A DNA stretch of 64,000 nt from Mycolicibacterium litorale. Lineage in GTDB: Bacteria; Actinomycetota; Actinomycetes; Mycobacteriales; Mycobacteriaceae. The translations under genes were made by a program, and so were the position numbers. Under the pieces are notes generated by a model, which did no database searches, was not told the origin of the DNA, and saw only the letters and a list, made by a program, of their open reading frames with translations. The stretch lies in NCBI RefSeq assembly GCF_010731695.1, contig NZ_AP022586.1, positions 1,364,001 through 1,428,000 of the forward strand, in the 5' to 3' direction. Of this stretch, positions 16,485 through 26,517 are shown one piece after another (position 1 is the stretch's first letter; each line of letters begins with the position of its first letter).

Positions 16485-17675
16485 TTAGCCAACCCGATCC
16501 GGTTCGAACCCTGCTTTCATCACCGGCGACGGAAATCGGGGGCTCACCCGCGCGCCGTCCAGCCACGCGGTCAGGTCGTCGGCGCGTCGTTCGAGCGCTT
16601 CGGTGCCGTCGCGACCGATGTCTTCGAGTAGACGCACGACCACCCGGCCGTCCTCGTCCTGACCCCATCCCCCGACGATGCGGCCGTTCCACCAGGCGGT
16701 CGGACCGCCGTTGCCGTTCCTGTCGAACACCAGAGCGCGGTGCGGACCCAGATACCAGTCACGGTCGTACCAGCCCATGGTCGTCACGTCGAGGCCCGGC
16801 AGCAGCGCCGCCCACGGTTCGGGCTCGGGTTCGGGCTCCAGGTCGTCCGGCAGCACGTATCCGGTGCCGCCGTCCAAGCCGACCTCCACCGCACCGAGGC
16901 TCTGCAGGGTCTGGCGCGCCCAGGTCAGGGTGTGGCCGAACCACCATTTGACGTCGGTGACGGTGGCCGGGCCGAACGTGCGCAGCCAGCCTCCGACCGC
17001 GTGCAGGGCCGCCTCGTGCGCCGATACGGGCGCAACGGCGTCGTCGAGCCAGTCGTCACGCAGGGTCCAGCGGGGGCGGCTGACCGCCCATCCACCGTCG
17101 TTCGGGCCGCGGACGACCTCGCCGCGTACACCCAGCACCGTGAGCACGCGGGGCCCCAGCGGCGTCGCACCGCCCCAGGTCTTCCCGGGCGCCGGATCGT
17201 GGCTTCCTGCGAGTTCGGGCAGCGCTTCGCGCAACTCGCGCGCACTGGCCGGCCCATGCCGGCGCAGGTGGTCCAGTACCGCCGCGCAGGCGGCGTCGAG
17301 CCACACCGCACCGTCGGTCGCGACACCGGATTTCTCGGCGTCCGCGATGAGTCGACGGCGCTCGTTGGCGGCGACGCGATCGCTGGCCGCGGTCTGGATG
17401 ACCGGCAGCTGGTCGCTGCGCACCACCCACAGCGTGCGCCGCATCGCCAGGTGTTTGACGACGGTTCTGCGGTCGTACAGCGCGGTGTCGAGGTGGTCGC
17501 GGCGAAAGCCCGGCACCCGCGCCCACAGCGTCAGGTAGGGAGTGGCTGGGTCGGTCGCGTGCAGTCCGACCATCTGCATGACGACCTCGTCGATCGAGGC
17601 GGCGCGGTGCTCAGGGCTGAGGAAGTGCCTGCGCCCCAGCCTGGCCCGGCGTTCGGCGGGCGTGAAAGAGCGCAG
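16485..17675 (-). CDS. Winged-helix DNA-binding protein, HTH_42/AlkZ-like, probable CTG start
   Basis: The ATG-started form (17579) has 364 residues. It contains VVGLHATDP-type N-terminal sequence, a winged-helix part and the C-terminal WNGRIVGGW region typical of the HTH_42 family. That family includes the DNA glycosylases AlkZ and YcaQ, which unhook interstrand crosslinks; whether this member is catalytic is unknown. The conserved N-terminus (RSFTPAERRARLGRRHFLSP) lies upstream of that ATG in frame. It can only be reached from a CTG at 17675, which has AAGGA seven bases upstream, overlapping the end of the preceding gene. I therefore extend the gene to 17675 (396 residues). No ATG, GTG or TTG exists in the added part. 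The upstream gene ends at 17679. Confidence 0.7.
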   Translation of the reverse strand: MRSFTPAERRARLGRRHFLSPEHRAASIDEVVMQMVGLHATDPATPYLTLWARVPGFRRDHLDTALYDRRTVVKHLAMRRTLWVVRSDQLPVIQTAASDRVAANERRRLIADAEKSGVATDGAVWLDAACAAVLDHLRRHGPASARELREALPELAGSHDPAPGKTWGGATPLGPRVLTVLGVRGEVVRGPNDGGWAVSRPRWTLRDDWLDDAVAPVSAHEAALHAVGGWLRTFGPATVTDVKWWFGHTLTWARQTLQSLGAVEVGLDGGTGYVLPDDLEPEPEPEPWAALLPGLDVTTMGWYDRDWYLGPHRALVFDRNGNGGPTAWWNGRIVGGWGQDEDGRVVVRLLEDIGRDGTEALERRADDLTAWLDGARVSPRFPSPVMKAGFEPDRVG

Positions 17676-17678
17676 GGC

Positions 17679-17966
17679 TCAGTCCTTTTCGCGGTGTTCG
17701 CCGTGCATCTGGGCACGGATCTGGGCCAGCCGTTCGGCGGCCGCGCGTTGCCGTTGTTCGTACTGTTCGTCGGCGTCGCGGCCTTCGGGCGTCTCGGCGG
17801 CCAGTTCGGCGGCGCCGACCGCGCTGCCGTAGCGGCCCTCGATCTTCTCGCGCACCGAGTCGAACGTGGGCACGCCGCCCGGGGTGTATCCGGTGTCGAG
17901 GGCTTCGGCGGGCGGGGGCGGCGGCGCGGGTGTGGGCTCCGGAGCAGCCTGCGGTTCGTCGGCCAT
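17679..17966 (-). CDS. Conserved hypothetical acidic/Pro-rich small protein
   Basis: This is a 95-residue protein. The first 28 residues are Pro/Ala/Glu-rich and probably disordered. The rest (PTFDSVREKIEGRYGSA, then a charged helix with EQYEQRQRAAAERLAQIRAQM) is predicted helical. I recall similar short proteins in other mycobacteria but no function. There is no signal peptide or metal motif. Its final codons GAAAAGGAC carry the ribosome site of the next gene, so the two are probably translationally coupled. It could be a partner or regulator of the winged-helix protein, but nothing in the sequence proves this. Confidence 0.7.
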   Translation of the reverse strand: MADEPQAAPEPTPAPPPPPAEALDTGYTPGGVPTFDSVREKIEGRYGSAVGAAELAAETPEGRDADEQYEQRQRAAAERLAQIRAQMHGEHREKD

Positions 17967-18005
17967 GCCGTCACCGTACTCGCGATGGGTGACAGAGGGA
18001 CCCGT

Positions 18006-19007
18006 TCAGTGCGCGGCGCAGCCGACGTCGATGACCACTTTGCCGGTCGCGGTGCGGTTTTCGACGGCGTCGTAGGCGTCGTCGACGTCGGCGAGGGTGT
18101 ACGCCCGCTCATCCAGGCGCGGTGTGAGAAGCCCTGATTCGGCCAGCAGCTTCGCGGCGCGCAGCACCTCGCCGTGGTGTTCGCGACGCTGCCCGGTCAG
18201 CAGGGGAGACAGGGTGAAGACGCCGGAGTAGGTCGCGTTGCGGAAAGACAGTGGGGCGAGGCTGTGACTGCCCCATCCGAGGGCGCTCACCACCCGGCCG
18301 GTGACGGCTTTGACCGCGTGGAAGGAGTCGTCGAGCGTCGCGCCGCCGACGGTGTCGAACACGACGTCGAAGCCCCGGCCGCCCGTATGGGTGTCCACGT
18401 AGTCGGCAACCGGCGTCGCGGTGTAGTCGATGGCGGTCGCACCTGCCGCGGCGATGGCCGCCTGGCTGGCGGCACTTCCCGTCGCGTAGACGGTCGCGCC
18501 CCGCGACGTGGCTAGCTGGACGGCGATGTTGCCGACCCCGCCCGCCCCGCCGTGCACCAGCACCTGCTGTCCCTGACGCACGGCGGCGTGGTCGACGAGC
18601 GCTTCCCAGGCGGTGATGAATGCCAGCGGCAGCGCGGCGGCCTGCCTCATCGACAGTGTGCGGGGTTTGGGGGCGAGCAGTCGCGAGTCGACCGCGATGT
18701 ACTCCGCGAGGCTGCCCTGGATACCGCCGACGCCCCCGGTCATCCCGAACACCTCATCGCCGGGATGGAACCGGTCGACATCCTCGCCGACCGAGACCAC
18801 GACACCGGCCGTGTCGATCCCCGGCACGGCCGGTGGAGTGGTCTGCGCGTGCGCCGCCTGTCCTCGCCGGACCTTCGTGTCCAGCGGATTGACGGCGCTG
18901 GCCATCACCTGGACGAGTACTTCTCCGGGCCCAGGTGCCGGCACGGGCATGTCGACGACGGTCAGCGGAGTGCCGAATGCGGTCAGGACTGCCGCGCGCA
19001 TGTACAT
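18006..19007 (-). CDS. Zinc-independent MDR oxidoreductase (quinone oxidoreductase-like)
   Basis: This is a 333-residue medium-chain dehydrogenase/reductase. It has the GroES-like N-terminal domain (MRAAVLTAFGTPL) and a Rossmann domain with VLVHGGAGGVGNIAVQLA, the NADPH-binding segment of the quinone oxidoreductase branch. The structural and catalytic zinc cysteines of true alcohol dehydrogenases are missing. It probably reduces quinones or alpha,beta-unsaturated carbonyls with NADPH. The start ATG 19007 has GAGGAG seven bases upstream; a second in-frame ATG is at 19001. A 39-bp gap separates it from the small-protein gene downstream, so it may head this minus-strand group. Confidence 0.85.
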   Translation of the reverse strand: MYMRAAVLTAFGTPLTVVDMPVPAPGPGEVLVQVMASAVNPLDTKVRRGQAAHAQTTPPAVPGIDTAGVVVSVGEDVDRFHPGDEVFGMTGGVGGIQGSLAEYIAVDSRLLAPKPRTLSMRQAAALPLAFITAWEALVDHAAVRQGQQVLVHGGAGGVGNIAVQLATSRGATVYATGSAASQAAIAAAGATAIDYTATPVADYVDTHTGGRGFDVVFDTVGGATLDDSFHAVKAVTGRVVSALGWGSHSLAPLSFRNATYSGVFTLSPLLTGQRREHHGEVLRAAKLLAESGLLTPRLDERAYTLADVDDAYDAVENRTATGKVVIDVGCAAH

Positions 19008-19098
19008 GACACTCTCCTCGGGAATCACCGCGGACGGGTGATGCTGTGGGTTCGTGTCGTAAGAACGCCGATTTCGCTGTGCGGCATCCGGACGGCGG

Positions 19099-20472
19099 TC
19101 AGCCTGGTCCGGGTGCATCCCTCGGCTGATGGTCGGCCGCCTCCAGAACCGACGCCGTGACCTGCGGTTTCGGCAGCGGCGTGGGCGCGACCCCGGGCGT
19201 GCCGAGTCGGCCAGCCAGCCACGGCAGCGCGGCGGCGAACGCCTGGTCGGCGAACGGCCAGTCGTGCATCCCGGGCTGCACGGCGACCGCGCAGTCGATG
19301 CCATGGGCGGCGCCGAGCGCGCACAGGGTGTTGGCGGCCGCCGTCTGTTCCGGGCCGGCGCTGTTCGTGTCGAACCAGCCCGCGACGTCGGTGTAGCGGC
19401 CGTGCCGGGTCATCACGGTCGCGGGGTCGTAGGCGGCCCAGGCCGCCGCGTTGCCGCCGTAGAGCCGGGCGATCGTCTGTGCCTTCGTCCCCGCATTCGG
19501 CGTGAGGTCCCCCGCGATGTCCTCGAAGGCGCTGAACAGTTCGGGATGCATGACGCTGAGATCGACCGCGCACGTCCCGCCCATCGACCACCCCACGATG
19601 CCCCAGTCCGACCGGTGAGCGCTCACTCCGAAGTGCGAGATCACGTACGGCCGAACATCCTCGGTGAGGTGGTCGGCGCTGTTGCCGCGGCTGCCGTCGA
19701 CGCATTCGGTGTCGTTGTTGAACGCGCCGCCGGCGTCGGCGAACACCAGCACCGGCGCATAGCCGTGGTGCGCGGCGGCGAACGCGTCCGCGGTGGCCAC
19801 CGCATTGCCCGCCCGCACCCAGTCGGCGGGGGTGTTGAACTCGCCGCCGATCATCATCACCGCGGGCAGCCGCGGCGGGGGATTGCTGGCGTACCAAGCG
19901 GGCGGCAGGTACACCAGTTCGCCCCGGTGCCGGAAACCCGATGCGCTGTCGGCGATCTGAACCGGGACGACGGTGCCGTCGGCGGGGATCACGTGCCGCT
20001 GCTGCATGGCGGTGACGGTCGCCGGGTCGACCTGGTCGCGTAACGGCCCGGCGGTCAACTGATTCCAGGCGATCTGGACGGTGGGGAAGTAGCCGGTCCA
20101 CGTGTTCACCGCGAGAGCCACGGCGAGTAGGCACATCGGCACCGCCGCCAGCGACACTCCGCGGCGCCACCACGCGGCGTGCCGCCACCCGGCGAACAGG
20201 ACGGCGAGCGCGGTACCGGACAGGCCGATCCACCACCACAGCGACTGCGGCGCAGGCTCACCGGCGAGTCCCTGGGAGTCGACGTACCAATAGGCGATGA
20301 CCGCCGACATGGCCCCGACGAACACCGCCCATGACACCCACAGCCACCACATCGGCCGGGTGCGCCGGATCACGACCATGGCCAGCAGGACCGCGGCCGC
20401 GATCTGCACGGTCACCGGGATCCAGCCGTGCATCAGGGACAGATGAGGACGCAGCAATCCGCCGAGGCTCAC
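19099..20472 (-). CDS. Membrane-anchored alpha/beta hydrolase (esterase), Rv1639c-like
   Basis: The protein has 457 residues. The first 125 contain four hydrophobic segments (for example VQIAAAVLLAMVVI and VSLAAVPMCLLAVALAV). The remaining part is a soluble alpha/beta hydrolase domain facing outside, with nucleophile elbow GWSMGGTCAVDL (Ser), an acidic residue region and a late His in PGMHDWPF. The layout resembles the esterase D/antigen 85-like fold fused to a membrane anchor, as in mycobacterial Rv1639c. Gene order (before lysX) also agrees. The substrate is unknown, perhaps a cell-envelope ester. The start is GTG at 20472 without a clear ribosome site; lysX ends 48 bp upstream on the same strand, so an operon is likely. 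Confidence 0.82.
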   Translation of the reverse strand: MSLGGLLRPHLSLMHGWIPVTVQIAAAVLLAMVVIRRTRPMWWLWVSWAVFVGAMSAVIAYWYVDSQGLAGEPAPQSLWWWIGLSGTALAVLFAGWRHAAWWRRGVSLAAVPMCLLAVALAVNTWTGYFPTVQIAWNQLTAGPLRDQVDPATVTAMQQRHVIPADGTVVPVQIADSASGFRHRGELVYLPPAWYASNPPPRLPAVMMIGGEFNTPADWVRAGNAVATADAFAAAHHGYAPVLVFADAGGAFNNDTECVDGSRGNSADHLTEDVRPYVISHFGVSAHRSDWGIVGWSMGGTCAVDLSVMHPELFSAFEDIAGDLTPNAGTKAQTIARLYGGNAAAWAAYDPATVMTRHGRYTDVAGWFDTNSAGPEQTAAANTLCALGAAHGIDCAVAVQPGMHDWPFADQAFAAALPWLAGRLGTPGVAPTPLPKPQVTASVLEAADHQPRDAPGPG

Positions 20473-20520
20473 GGCTCACATGGTGGCCGCCGGACCTTGG
20501 CGTGCGCTGTGGATCGGCTG

Positions 20521-23500
20521 CTAACGCGGTTTGGCCAGCGGGAACGGCAGCGTTTCGCGGATGCTGCGACCGGTGATCAGCATGACGACCCGGTCGACGC
20601 CCATGCCGAGACCGCCGGTGGGCGGCATCGCGTACTCCATCGCCTGCAGGAAGTCCTCGTCGAGTTCCATCGCCTCCGGATCGCCGCCGGCGGCAAGCAG
20701 CGACTGCTCCTGCAGTCGGCGGCGTTGCTCCACCGGATCGGTGAGTTCGCTGTAGGCGGTGCCCAATTCGACGCCCCAGGCCACCAGGTCCCACCGCTCG
20801 GCCACGCCGGGGATGCTGCGGTGGGGCCGGGTCAGGGGCGACACCGACGTCGGGAAGTCCTTGTAGAACGTCGGCTTCTGCGTACGGTCCTCGACCAGAT
20901 GCTCGTACATCTCGAGCACGACCGCCCCTTCGTCCCAGTGGGTGAGGTAGGGGATGCCTGCGGCGTCGGCGAGCTTGCGCAGGATCGGCAGCTCGGTGGC
21001 GGCGTCGATGTGTTCCCCGAGCGCCTCGGACACCGCGTCGTGGACGGTCTTGACCGTCCAGGGTCCCGAGATGTCGACGGGTTCGAGCACACCGTCCTGG
21101 CGGGGGCGCAGGAATACATGCTCGCCGTTGGCGGCCATCGCCGCGTTCTGGATCAGCTCACGGCAGCCGTCGATCCACACGTTGTAGTCGGCGTGCGCCT
21201 GATACGCCTCGAGCAGCGTGAACTCCGGGTTGTGCGAGAAGTCGACGCCTTCGTTACGGAAGGCTCGGCCCAGTTCGAAGACCCGTTCGACCCCGCCGAC
21301 GCAGAGGCGTTTGAGGTACAGCTCGGGCGCGATGCGCAGGTACAGGTCGAGGTCGTAGGCGTTGATGTGGGTGAGGAACGGCCGTGCGTTGGCGCCACCG
21401 TGGATCTGCTGCAGGATCGGAGTCTCGACCTCGAGGAAACCCTTGTGGTACAGCGTGTCCCGGATAGCGTGCAGGACACCGCTGCGCGCCCGGATCAGAT
21501 CGCGCGCCTCGGTGTTGACCGCCAGGTCGACGTAGCGGGCCCGGACCCGGGCCTCCTGGTCGGTCAGACCCTTCCACTTGTCGGGCAGCGGGCGCAGGCA
21601 TTTCCCGGTGAGCCGCCAGTGCCGCACCAGCAGGGAGCGGGTGCCGTTCTTGCTGTACCCCATGGCGCCGGTCGCCTCGATGAGGTCGCCGAGGTCGATG
21701 GCCGCGGTGAAGTCGGCGGTAGTGCCTCGGTCGAGTGTTGCATTGTCGAGCAGCAGTTGCAGTTCGCCCGACCAGTCCCGCAGCTGGGCGAACAGCACGC
21801 CGCCGTAGTCGCGGATGCGCAGCACGCGGCCGGCGACGCTGAGTTTGACGTCGTCGGGGGAGTCGATCGCCGCGGCGGCGGTGTGGCTGGGCGCCTGACC
21901 CACCGGATACGCGTCGATCCCGTTGTCCTGCAGCGTCTTCAGTTTCGCCATCCGGACCCGGACCTGCTCGGGCAGCCGGGTGGGCTCGTCGTCGGCGGTG
22001 TCGGTGCGCAGCGCGGAGACGTCTGGTGCGCTGCCGTCATGGTGGAGCACGCCGCTGGCGACGAGGTCCTGCGGTGCGGAGGTGTGGTGGCCGGTGTGCT
22101 GTTTGTTGCGCCGGGAGAACGGCAGCACCAGGAAGCCTTCGGCGATCACCGACGCCACCCCGACGCGGGGGACGAGCCGCGCGTCCTCGTAGCAGGCGTA
22201 GCGCGGCACCCACTGCGGCTGATACTTCATGTTCGACCGGTACAGCGTCTCGAGCTGCCACCACCGCGAGAAGAAGACCAGCAGCCAACGCCACAGCCGC
22301 GCAACCGGTCCGGCGCCGAGCTGGGCGCCCTGCTCGAACGCGGAGCGGAACATGGCGAAGTTCAGCGAGATGCGCGTGACGCCGATGTCCTCGGCCTGCA
22401 GGCACAGCTCGCTGACCATCAACTCGATGGTGCCGTTGGGCGACTGCTGGGAGCGTCGCATCAGGTCGAGTGAGGCGCCGTTGCTGCCCCACGGGACCAG
22501 CGAGAGCATCGCGACGACCTGATCGCTCTGTACGGCCTCGACCAGCAGGCAGTCGCTGTCGGCCGGATCGCCGAGCCGGCCCAGCGCCATCGAGAATCCG
22601 CGTTCGGTCTCGGTGTCGCGCCAGGCGTCGGCGTGGGCGATCACCTCGGCCATCTGCTCGGCCGACAGCTCCCGGTGGCGGCGGATGCGCACGGTCACCC
22701 CGGCCCGGCGGGCCCGTGTGACGGCCTGGCGCACGGCGCGCATGTCCGGGCCGGAGAGCCGGAAGCCGTCCGGGTGCAGGATGGCCTCGTCGCCCAGCTG
22801 GATCGCGTTGAGGCCGGCGACCCGGTACGCCTCCGCACCGCTCACGCTGGCGCCCATCACGCCCGGCGCCCAGCCGTAGGTCTCGCACAGCGCCAGCCAG
22901 GCGCCGATCGCCTGGGGCCAGGCCTTCGGGTCCCCGACCGGGTCACCGCTGGCCAGGCACACGCCGACCTCGACGCGGTAGGTGATCGCGGCGCGGCCGC
23001 TGGGCGCGAACACCACCGACTTGTCCCGGCGGGTGGCGAAGTACCCCAGCGAGTCGTTCTTGCCGTACAGCTCGAGCAGCCCGCGGATCGCCGACTCGTC
23101 CTCACCGGTGAGCGCGTTCTCCGAGCGCTGGGACTGGAACAACACGATCGCCGCGGCCATCAGCGCCAGCGCGCCGAACAGGCCGAGCATCGCGTTGATG
23201 ACCACGTGCGGGTGCTGGCCGTCGAAGGCGTCGGGGTCGACACCGGCGAAGGCGAAGACCCGGTTGGCGGCATACGCCAGTCGGTAGTCGCGTTCGAGGC
23301 TGCCGGGGAACAGCTCCACCAGCCCCCAGCCGACGAGCACACCGATCGCCATCCCTGCGGCGAGCACACCCGCCGCCTTGAACAGGGCTCCGCGGCGCAC
23401 GCGAGCCCAGAACAGCGGGCGCGCCAGCAGCAGGAACGCGATCGCGGCGACGTGGAACACCAGCCCGATGACCTCGCCGCTCTCCTCCACGACCGATTCG

Positions 23501-23823
23501 TCACCGGTCAGCAGGTCGACGATGTTCCACCCGGCCGCGGCCACCATGTAGAGCAGCAGCACCCACCAGGCGATGCGTTTGCGGGCGGCCAGCGCGCCCG
23601 CCAGCAGCGCCAGCACGAAAGCCCAGGCGAAGCTCGTGTCGGGAAAGTTGAAGATGTAATCGTTGACGAACTCCCGCGGCACCCGGATGACCCACCTCAC
23701 CAGCGGGGAGACGCTCGCAATCAGCGACAGGGTCGCGATCACGCCGACGGTCCACCCGGCGGCCGCGGGAACCCAGGAGTAGCGGGAGGCGGCACGCGCC
23801 CTCGGCGGGCTGGTGACGGTCAT
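20521..23823 (-). CDS. lysX: LysX: lysyl-phosphatidylglycerol synthase fused to lysyl-tRNA synthetase
   Basis: This is a 1100-residue fusion protein. Residues up to about 230 are membrane helices. From about 248 an MprF-like aminoacyl-transferase domain ([15 protein letters not shown] onward) moves lysine from Lys-tRNA to phosphatidylglycerol. An OB-fold anticodon domain starts near 655 ([11 protein letters not shown]). A class II LysRS catalytic core follows, with motif 2 [15 protein letters not shown] near 858 and motif 3 [12 protein letters not shown] near 1070. In M. tuberculosis the orthologue Rv1640c supplies lysinylated lipid that protects against cationic peptides. A separate housekeeping LysRS exists elsewhere in mycobacteria. 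The gene follows the DUF1844 gene by 45 bp on the same strand. Confidence 0.95.
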   Translation of the reverse strand: MTVTSPPRARAASRYSWVPAAAGWTVGVIATLSLIASVSPLVRWVIRVPREFVNDYIFNFPDTSFAWAFVLALLAGALAARKRIAWWVLLLYMVAAAGWNIVDLLTGDESVVEESGEVIGLVFHVAAIAFLLLARPLFWARVRRGALFKAAGVLAAGMAIGVLVGWGLVELFPGSLERDYRLAYAANRVFAFAGVDPDAFDGQHPHVVINAMLGLFGALALMAAAIVLFQSQRSENALTGEDESAIRGLLELYGKNDSLGYFATRRDKSVVFAPSGRAAITYRVEVGVCLASGDPVGDPKAWPQAIGAWLALCETYGWAPGVMGASVSGAEAYRVAGLNAIQLGDEAILHPDGFRLSGPDMRAVRQAVTRARRAGVTVRIRRHRELSAEQMAEVIAHADAWRDTETERGFSMALGRLGDPADSDCLLVEAVQSDQVVAMLSLVPWGSNGASLDLMRRSQQSPNGTIELMVSELCLQAEDIGVTRISLNFAMFRSAFEQGAQLGAGPVARLWRWLLVFFSRWWQLETLYRSNMKYQPQWVPRYACYEDARLVPRVGVASVIAEGFLVLPFSRRNKQHTGHHTSAPQDLVASGVLHHDGSAPDVSALRTDTADDEPTRLPEQVRVRMAKLKTLQDNGIDAYPVGQAPSHTAAAAIDSPDDVKLSVAGRVLRIRDYGGVLFAQLRDWSGELQLLLDNATLDRGTTADFTAAIDLGDLIEATGAMGYSKNGTRSLLVRHWRLTGKCLRPLPDKWKGLTDQEARVRARYVDLAVNTEARDLIRARSGVLHAIRDTLYHKGFLEVETPILQQIHGGANARPFLTHINAYDLDLYLRIAPELYLKRLCVGGVERVFELGRAFRNEGVDFSHNPEFTLLEAYQAHADYNVWIDGCRELIQNAAMAANGEHVFLRPRQDGVLEPVDISGPWTVKTVHDAVSEALGEHIDAATELPILRKLADAAGIPYLTHWDEGAVVLEMYEHLVEDRTQKPTFYKDFPTSVSPLTRPHRSIPGVAERWDLVAWGVELGTAYSELTDPVEQRRRLQEQSLLAAGGDPEAMELDEDFLQAMEYAMPPTGGLGMGVDRVVMLITGRSIRETLPFPLAKPR

Positions 23824-23868
23824 AGGCGGGGAGAATATTCGCTCAGGGCGCCGAATGTGGGGATGCGC

Positions 23869-24204
23869 TCACCAGACCGGACCGGTGAATTTCTCGCCGG
23901 GCCCCTTTCCGGGTTCCTCGGGTGCAGCGCTGGCTTCGCGGAACGCGAGCTGCAGCGTCTTGAGGCCGTCGCGCAGCGGTCCGGCGTGCGGGCCCAGGTA
24001 CTCCACCGAGGCGGTCACCAGTCCGGCCAGCGCGGTGATCAGCCGGCGGGCTTCGTCGAGGTCGCGACGGGGACTGTCATCAGGATCGTCGTCCGAGAGG
24101 CCCAGCTTTTCGGCCGCTGCGCTCATCAGCATCACCGCCGAACGGGTGATCACCTCGACGGCGGGAATATCGGCGAGCTCGCGCGTGCTTGGATCATCGG
24201 TCAT
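23869..24204 (-). CDS. DUF1844 domain protein
   Basis: This is a 111-residue acidic, mostly helical protein. The core VITRSAVMLMSAAAEKLGL followed by DLDEARRLITALAGLVTASVEYL is the DUF1844 pattern, a small family that in actinobacteria is often found next to infC. No function is established. The final 25 residues are Pro/Gly-rich. It is divergent from infC with a 253-bp structured interval and lies 45 bp before lysX on the same strand. The ATG at 24204 is the only sensible start. Confidence 0.85.
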   Translation of the reverse strand: MTDDPSTRELADIPAVEVITRSAVMLMSAAAEKLGLSDDDPDDSPRRDLDEARRLITALAGLVTASVEYLGPHAGPLRDGLKTLQLAFREASAAPEEPGKGPGEKFTGPVW

Positions 24205-24229
24205 GCCTGCTAGACTGGCATGCGCGACC

Positions 24230-24450
24230 GTCCTGGCTGACGTCAGGACAGCAAGTGGAGTCCCACTCCCACCGCTGACCTCCTCGGTCCAGCGGTCCGG
24301 TCACCGGCATCCAGTATGCCGGTTCTGCGCGTTCGCGCAGGCGGCGTATGCCGTGATCGGTCGGTAATGGGCCCTGCATATGCAGGGCCTTCCTGCTCTG
24401 GTGGGCAGGTGCGGATGGGCCAGTGGACTCCCGGGAGAACACAACATAGG
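24230..24450 (+). promoter_or_regulatory. Structured 5' leader of the infC operon
   Basis: Four successive hairpins can be drawn. ACCGCTGACC pairs with GGTCCAGCGGT with one bulge (about 24272-24298). ACCGGCAT-CCAGT-ATGCCGGT is at 24303-24323. CTGCGC-GTTC-GCGCAG is at 24325-24340. A perfect 20-bp palindrome centred on CATATG is at 24370-24389. A CTCCCGGGAG palindrome then sits just before the ribosome site. This density of stems suggests a cis-acting RNA controlling infC-rpmI-rplT. I cannot match it to a named family. Confidence 0.55.
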
Positions 24451-24457
24451 AGGCCCC

Positions 24458-25042
<585 letters not shown>

Positions 25043-25078
25043 TACTGACCGACACCGAACAGAATCAAGAGGACACCC

Positions 25079-25273
25079 ATGCCCAAGGCCAAGACCCACA
25101 GCGGCGCATCCAAGCGCTTCCGGCGCACCGGCACCGGAAAGATCGTGCGCCAGAAGGCCAATCGGCGCCACCTGATGGAGCACAAGCCCACGAAGCGCAC
25201 CCGCCGCCTCGCCGGCCGCACCGAGGTGTCGGCCAACGACGCCCCGCGCATCAACAAGCTGCTCAACGGCTGA
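25079..25273 (+). CDS. rpmI: Ribosomal protein bL35
   Basis: This is a 64-residue, strongly basic protein beginning [20 protein letters not shown], the conserved bL35 N-terminus, with [10 protein letters not shown] in the middle. It is a component of the 50S subunit. Ribosome site AGAGGA precedes the ATG. It lies between infC and rplT in the standard bacterial order, 45 bp before rplT. Confidence 0.97.
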   Translation: MPKAKTHSGASKRFRRTGTGKIVRQKANRRHLMEHKPTKRTRRLAGRTEVSANDAPRINKLLNG

Positions 25274-25318
25274 GCGACGAACCCGACCTTTCCAGTCCGC
25301 AGAAGTTAGGAACCACCC

Positions 25319-25708
25319 ATGGCACGCGTCAAGCGCGCAGTCAACGCCCAGAAGAAGCGCCGCACAGTTCTCAAGGCCTCCAAGGGCTACCGCGGTCAGC
25401 GGTCACGCCTGTACCGCAAGGCCAAAGAGCAGCAGCTGCACTCACTCACCTACGCCTACCGCGACCGTCGCGCACGCAAGGGTGAGTTCCGCAAGCTGTG
25501 GATCTCGCGCATCAACGCCGCCGCTCGCGCCAACGACATCACCTACAACCGGCTGATCCAGGGCCTCAAGGCCGCAGGCGTCGAGGTGGACCGCAAGAAC
25601 CTCGCCGAGATCGCCGTCAGTGATGCCGCCGCGTTCACCGCGCTGGTGGAGGTCGCCAAGGCCGCGCTGCCCGAGGACGTCAACGCGCCCTCCGGAGAGG
25701 CCGCCTGA
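25319..25708 (+). CDS. rplT: Ribosomal protein bL20
   Basis: This is a 129-residue bL20. It starts [19 protein letters not shown] and contains [16 protein letters not shown] and [15 protein letters not shown], both diagnostic. It binds 23S rRNA early in 50S assembly, and in other bacteria it also represses its own operon. Ribosome site AGGAA precedes the ATG. A short hairpin follows the stop and contains the start of the next gene. Confidence 0.97.
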   Translation: MARVKRAVNAQKKRRTVLKASKGYRGQRSRLYRKAKEQQLHSLTYAYRDRRARKGEFRKLWISRINAAARANDITYNRLIQGLKAAGVEVDRKNLAEIAVSDAAAFTALVEVAKAALPEDVNAPSGEAA

Positions 25709-25716
25709 GCCCTGCC

Positions 25717-26517
25717 GTGGGCAGGAGCGGAGCGACCCGGGGTCCAGCACTGTCTGAGCGCTCCGCCCGAGTGGCGGCAGCGGTCAAACTCCACCGACAC
25801 GTCGGTCGCCGCCGCGCCGCACGCTTCCTCGCCGAAGGCCCGAACCTCATCGAGGCCGCGTTGCGGCGCGGTGTCGTATCCGAGGTCTTCGCCACCGAGG
25901 CCGCCGCGCAGCGGTTCGCGGCGCTTCTCGGTGACGCCGACGTCCATCTGGTCACCGAGCGCGCGGCGAAGGCGTTGTCGGACACCGTGACCCCGGTGGG
26001 TCTGGTCGCGGTGTGCGAGATGCCCGGGGTGTCGCTCGACGAGGTGCTCGCCGGGTCGCCGCGACTGGTGGCGGTCGCGGTCGAGACGTCGGAGCCCGGC
26101 AATGCCGGCACCCTGATCCGGCTCGCCGACGCGATGGGTGCCGACGCGGTGATCCTGGCCGGCAACAGCGTCGACCCCTACAACGGCAAATGCCTCCGCG
26201 CCTCGGCGGGCAGCATCTTCGGTGTCTCGGTCGTCGAAGCCCCCGACACCGCCGGGCTGATCGCCGCGCTGCGCGGCAACGGTCTGGCCGTGCTGGCGAC
26301 CACCCTCGACGGCGAGGTGAGCCTGGATGATGCGGACTTGTCCGCGCCGACGGCGTGGTTGTTCGGCGCCGAAGCCCACGGGCTGGCACCCGAGATCGCC
26401 GCGCTGGCCGACGCCCGGGTGACCATTCCGATGGCCGGCAGCGCGGAGAGCCTCAATGTCGCTGCGGCCGCGGCGATCTGCCTGTATCAGAGCGCCCGCG
26501 CGCTGCGAGCGGGCTAG
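25717..26517 (+). CDS. tsnR: SpoU/TrmH-family rRNA 2'-O-methyltransferase (TsnR)
   Basis: This is a 266-residue SPOUT methyltransferase. It has an N-terminal L30e-like substrate domain (RAARFLAEGPNLIEAAL) and a knotted catalytic domain. Motif 1 is ETSEPGNAGTLIRLADAMGA, motif 2 is WLFGAEAHGL and motif 3 is PMAGSAESLNVAAAAAI. The family methylates ribose 2'-OH of rRNA or tRNA using SAM. It corresponds to M. tuberculosis Rv1644 (tsnR), named for thiostrepton-resistance enzymes, though its target is not known from sequence. The GTG start (25717) sits in the loop of a 6-bp hairpin, and no good ribosome site is seen. Conserved similarity begins near residue 13, so the real start may be later. The stop overlaps the convergent dehydrogenase stop on CTAG. 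Confidence 0.88.
   Translation: MGRSGATRGPALSERSARVAAAVKLHRHVGRRRAARFLAEGPNLIEAALRRGVVSEVFATEAAAQRFAALLGDADVHLVTERAAKALSDTVTPVGLVAVCEMPGVSLDEVLAGSPRLVAVAVETSEPGNAGTLIRLADAMGADAVILAGNSVDPYNGKCLRASAGSIFGVSVVEAPDTAGLIAALRGNGLAVLATTLDGEVSLDDADLSAPTAWLFGAEAHGLAPEIAALADARVTIPMAGSAESLNVAAAAAICLYQSARALRAG

Noticed and set aside
20428..22473. Plus-strand 681-codon open frame across lysX
   Set aside because: It is a His/Gln/Arg-rich shadow without any domain; lysX on the minus strand is certain.
24380..24457. N-terminal extension of IF-3 from ATG 24380
   Set aside because: The ATG is in the centre of a perfect palindrome with no ribosome site, and the added residues are not conserved, whereas ATC 24458 has AGGAGG.
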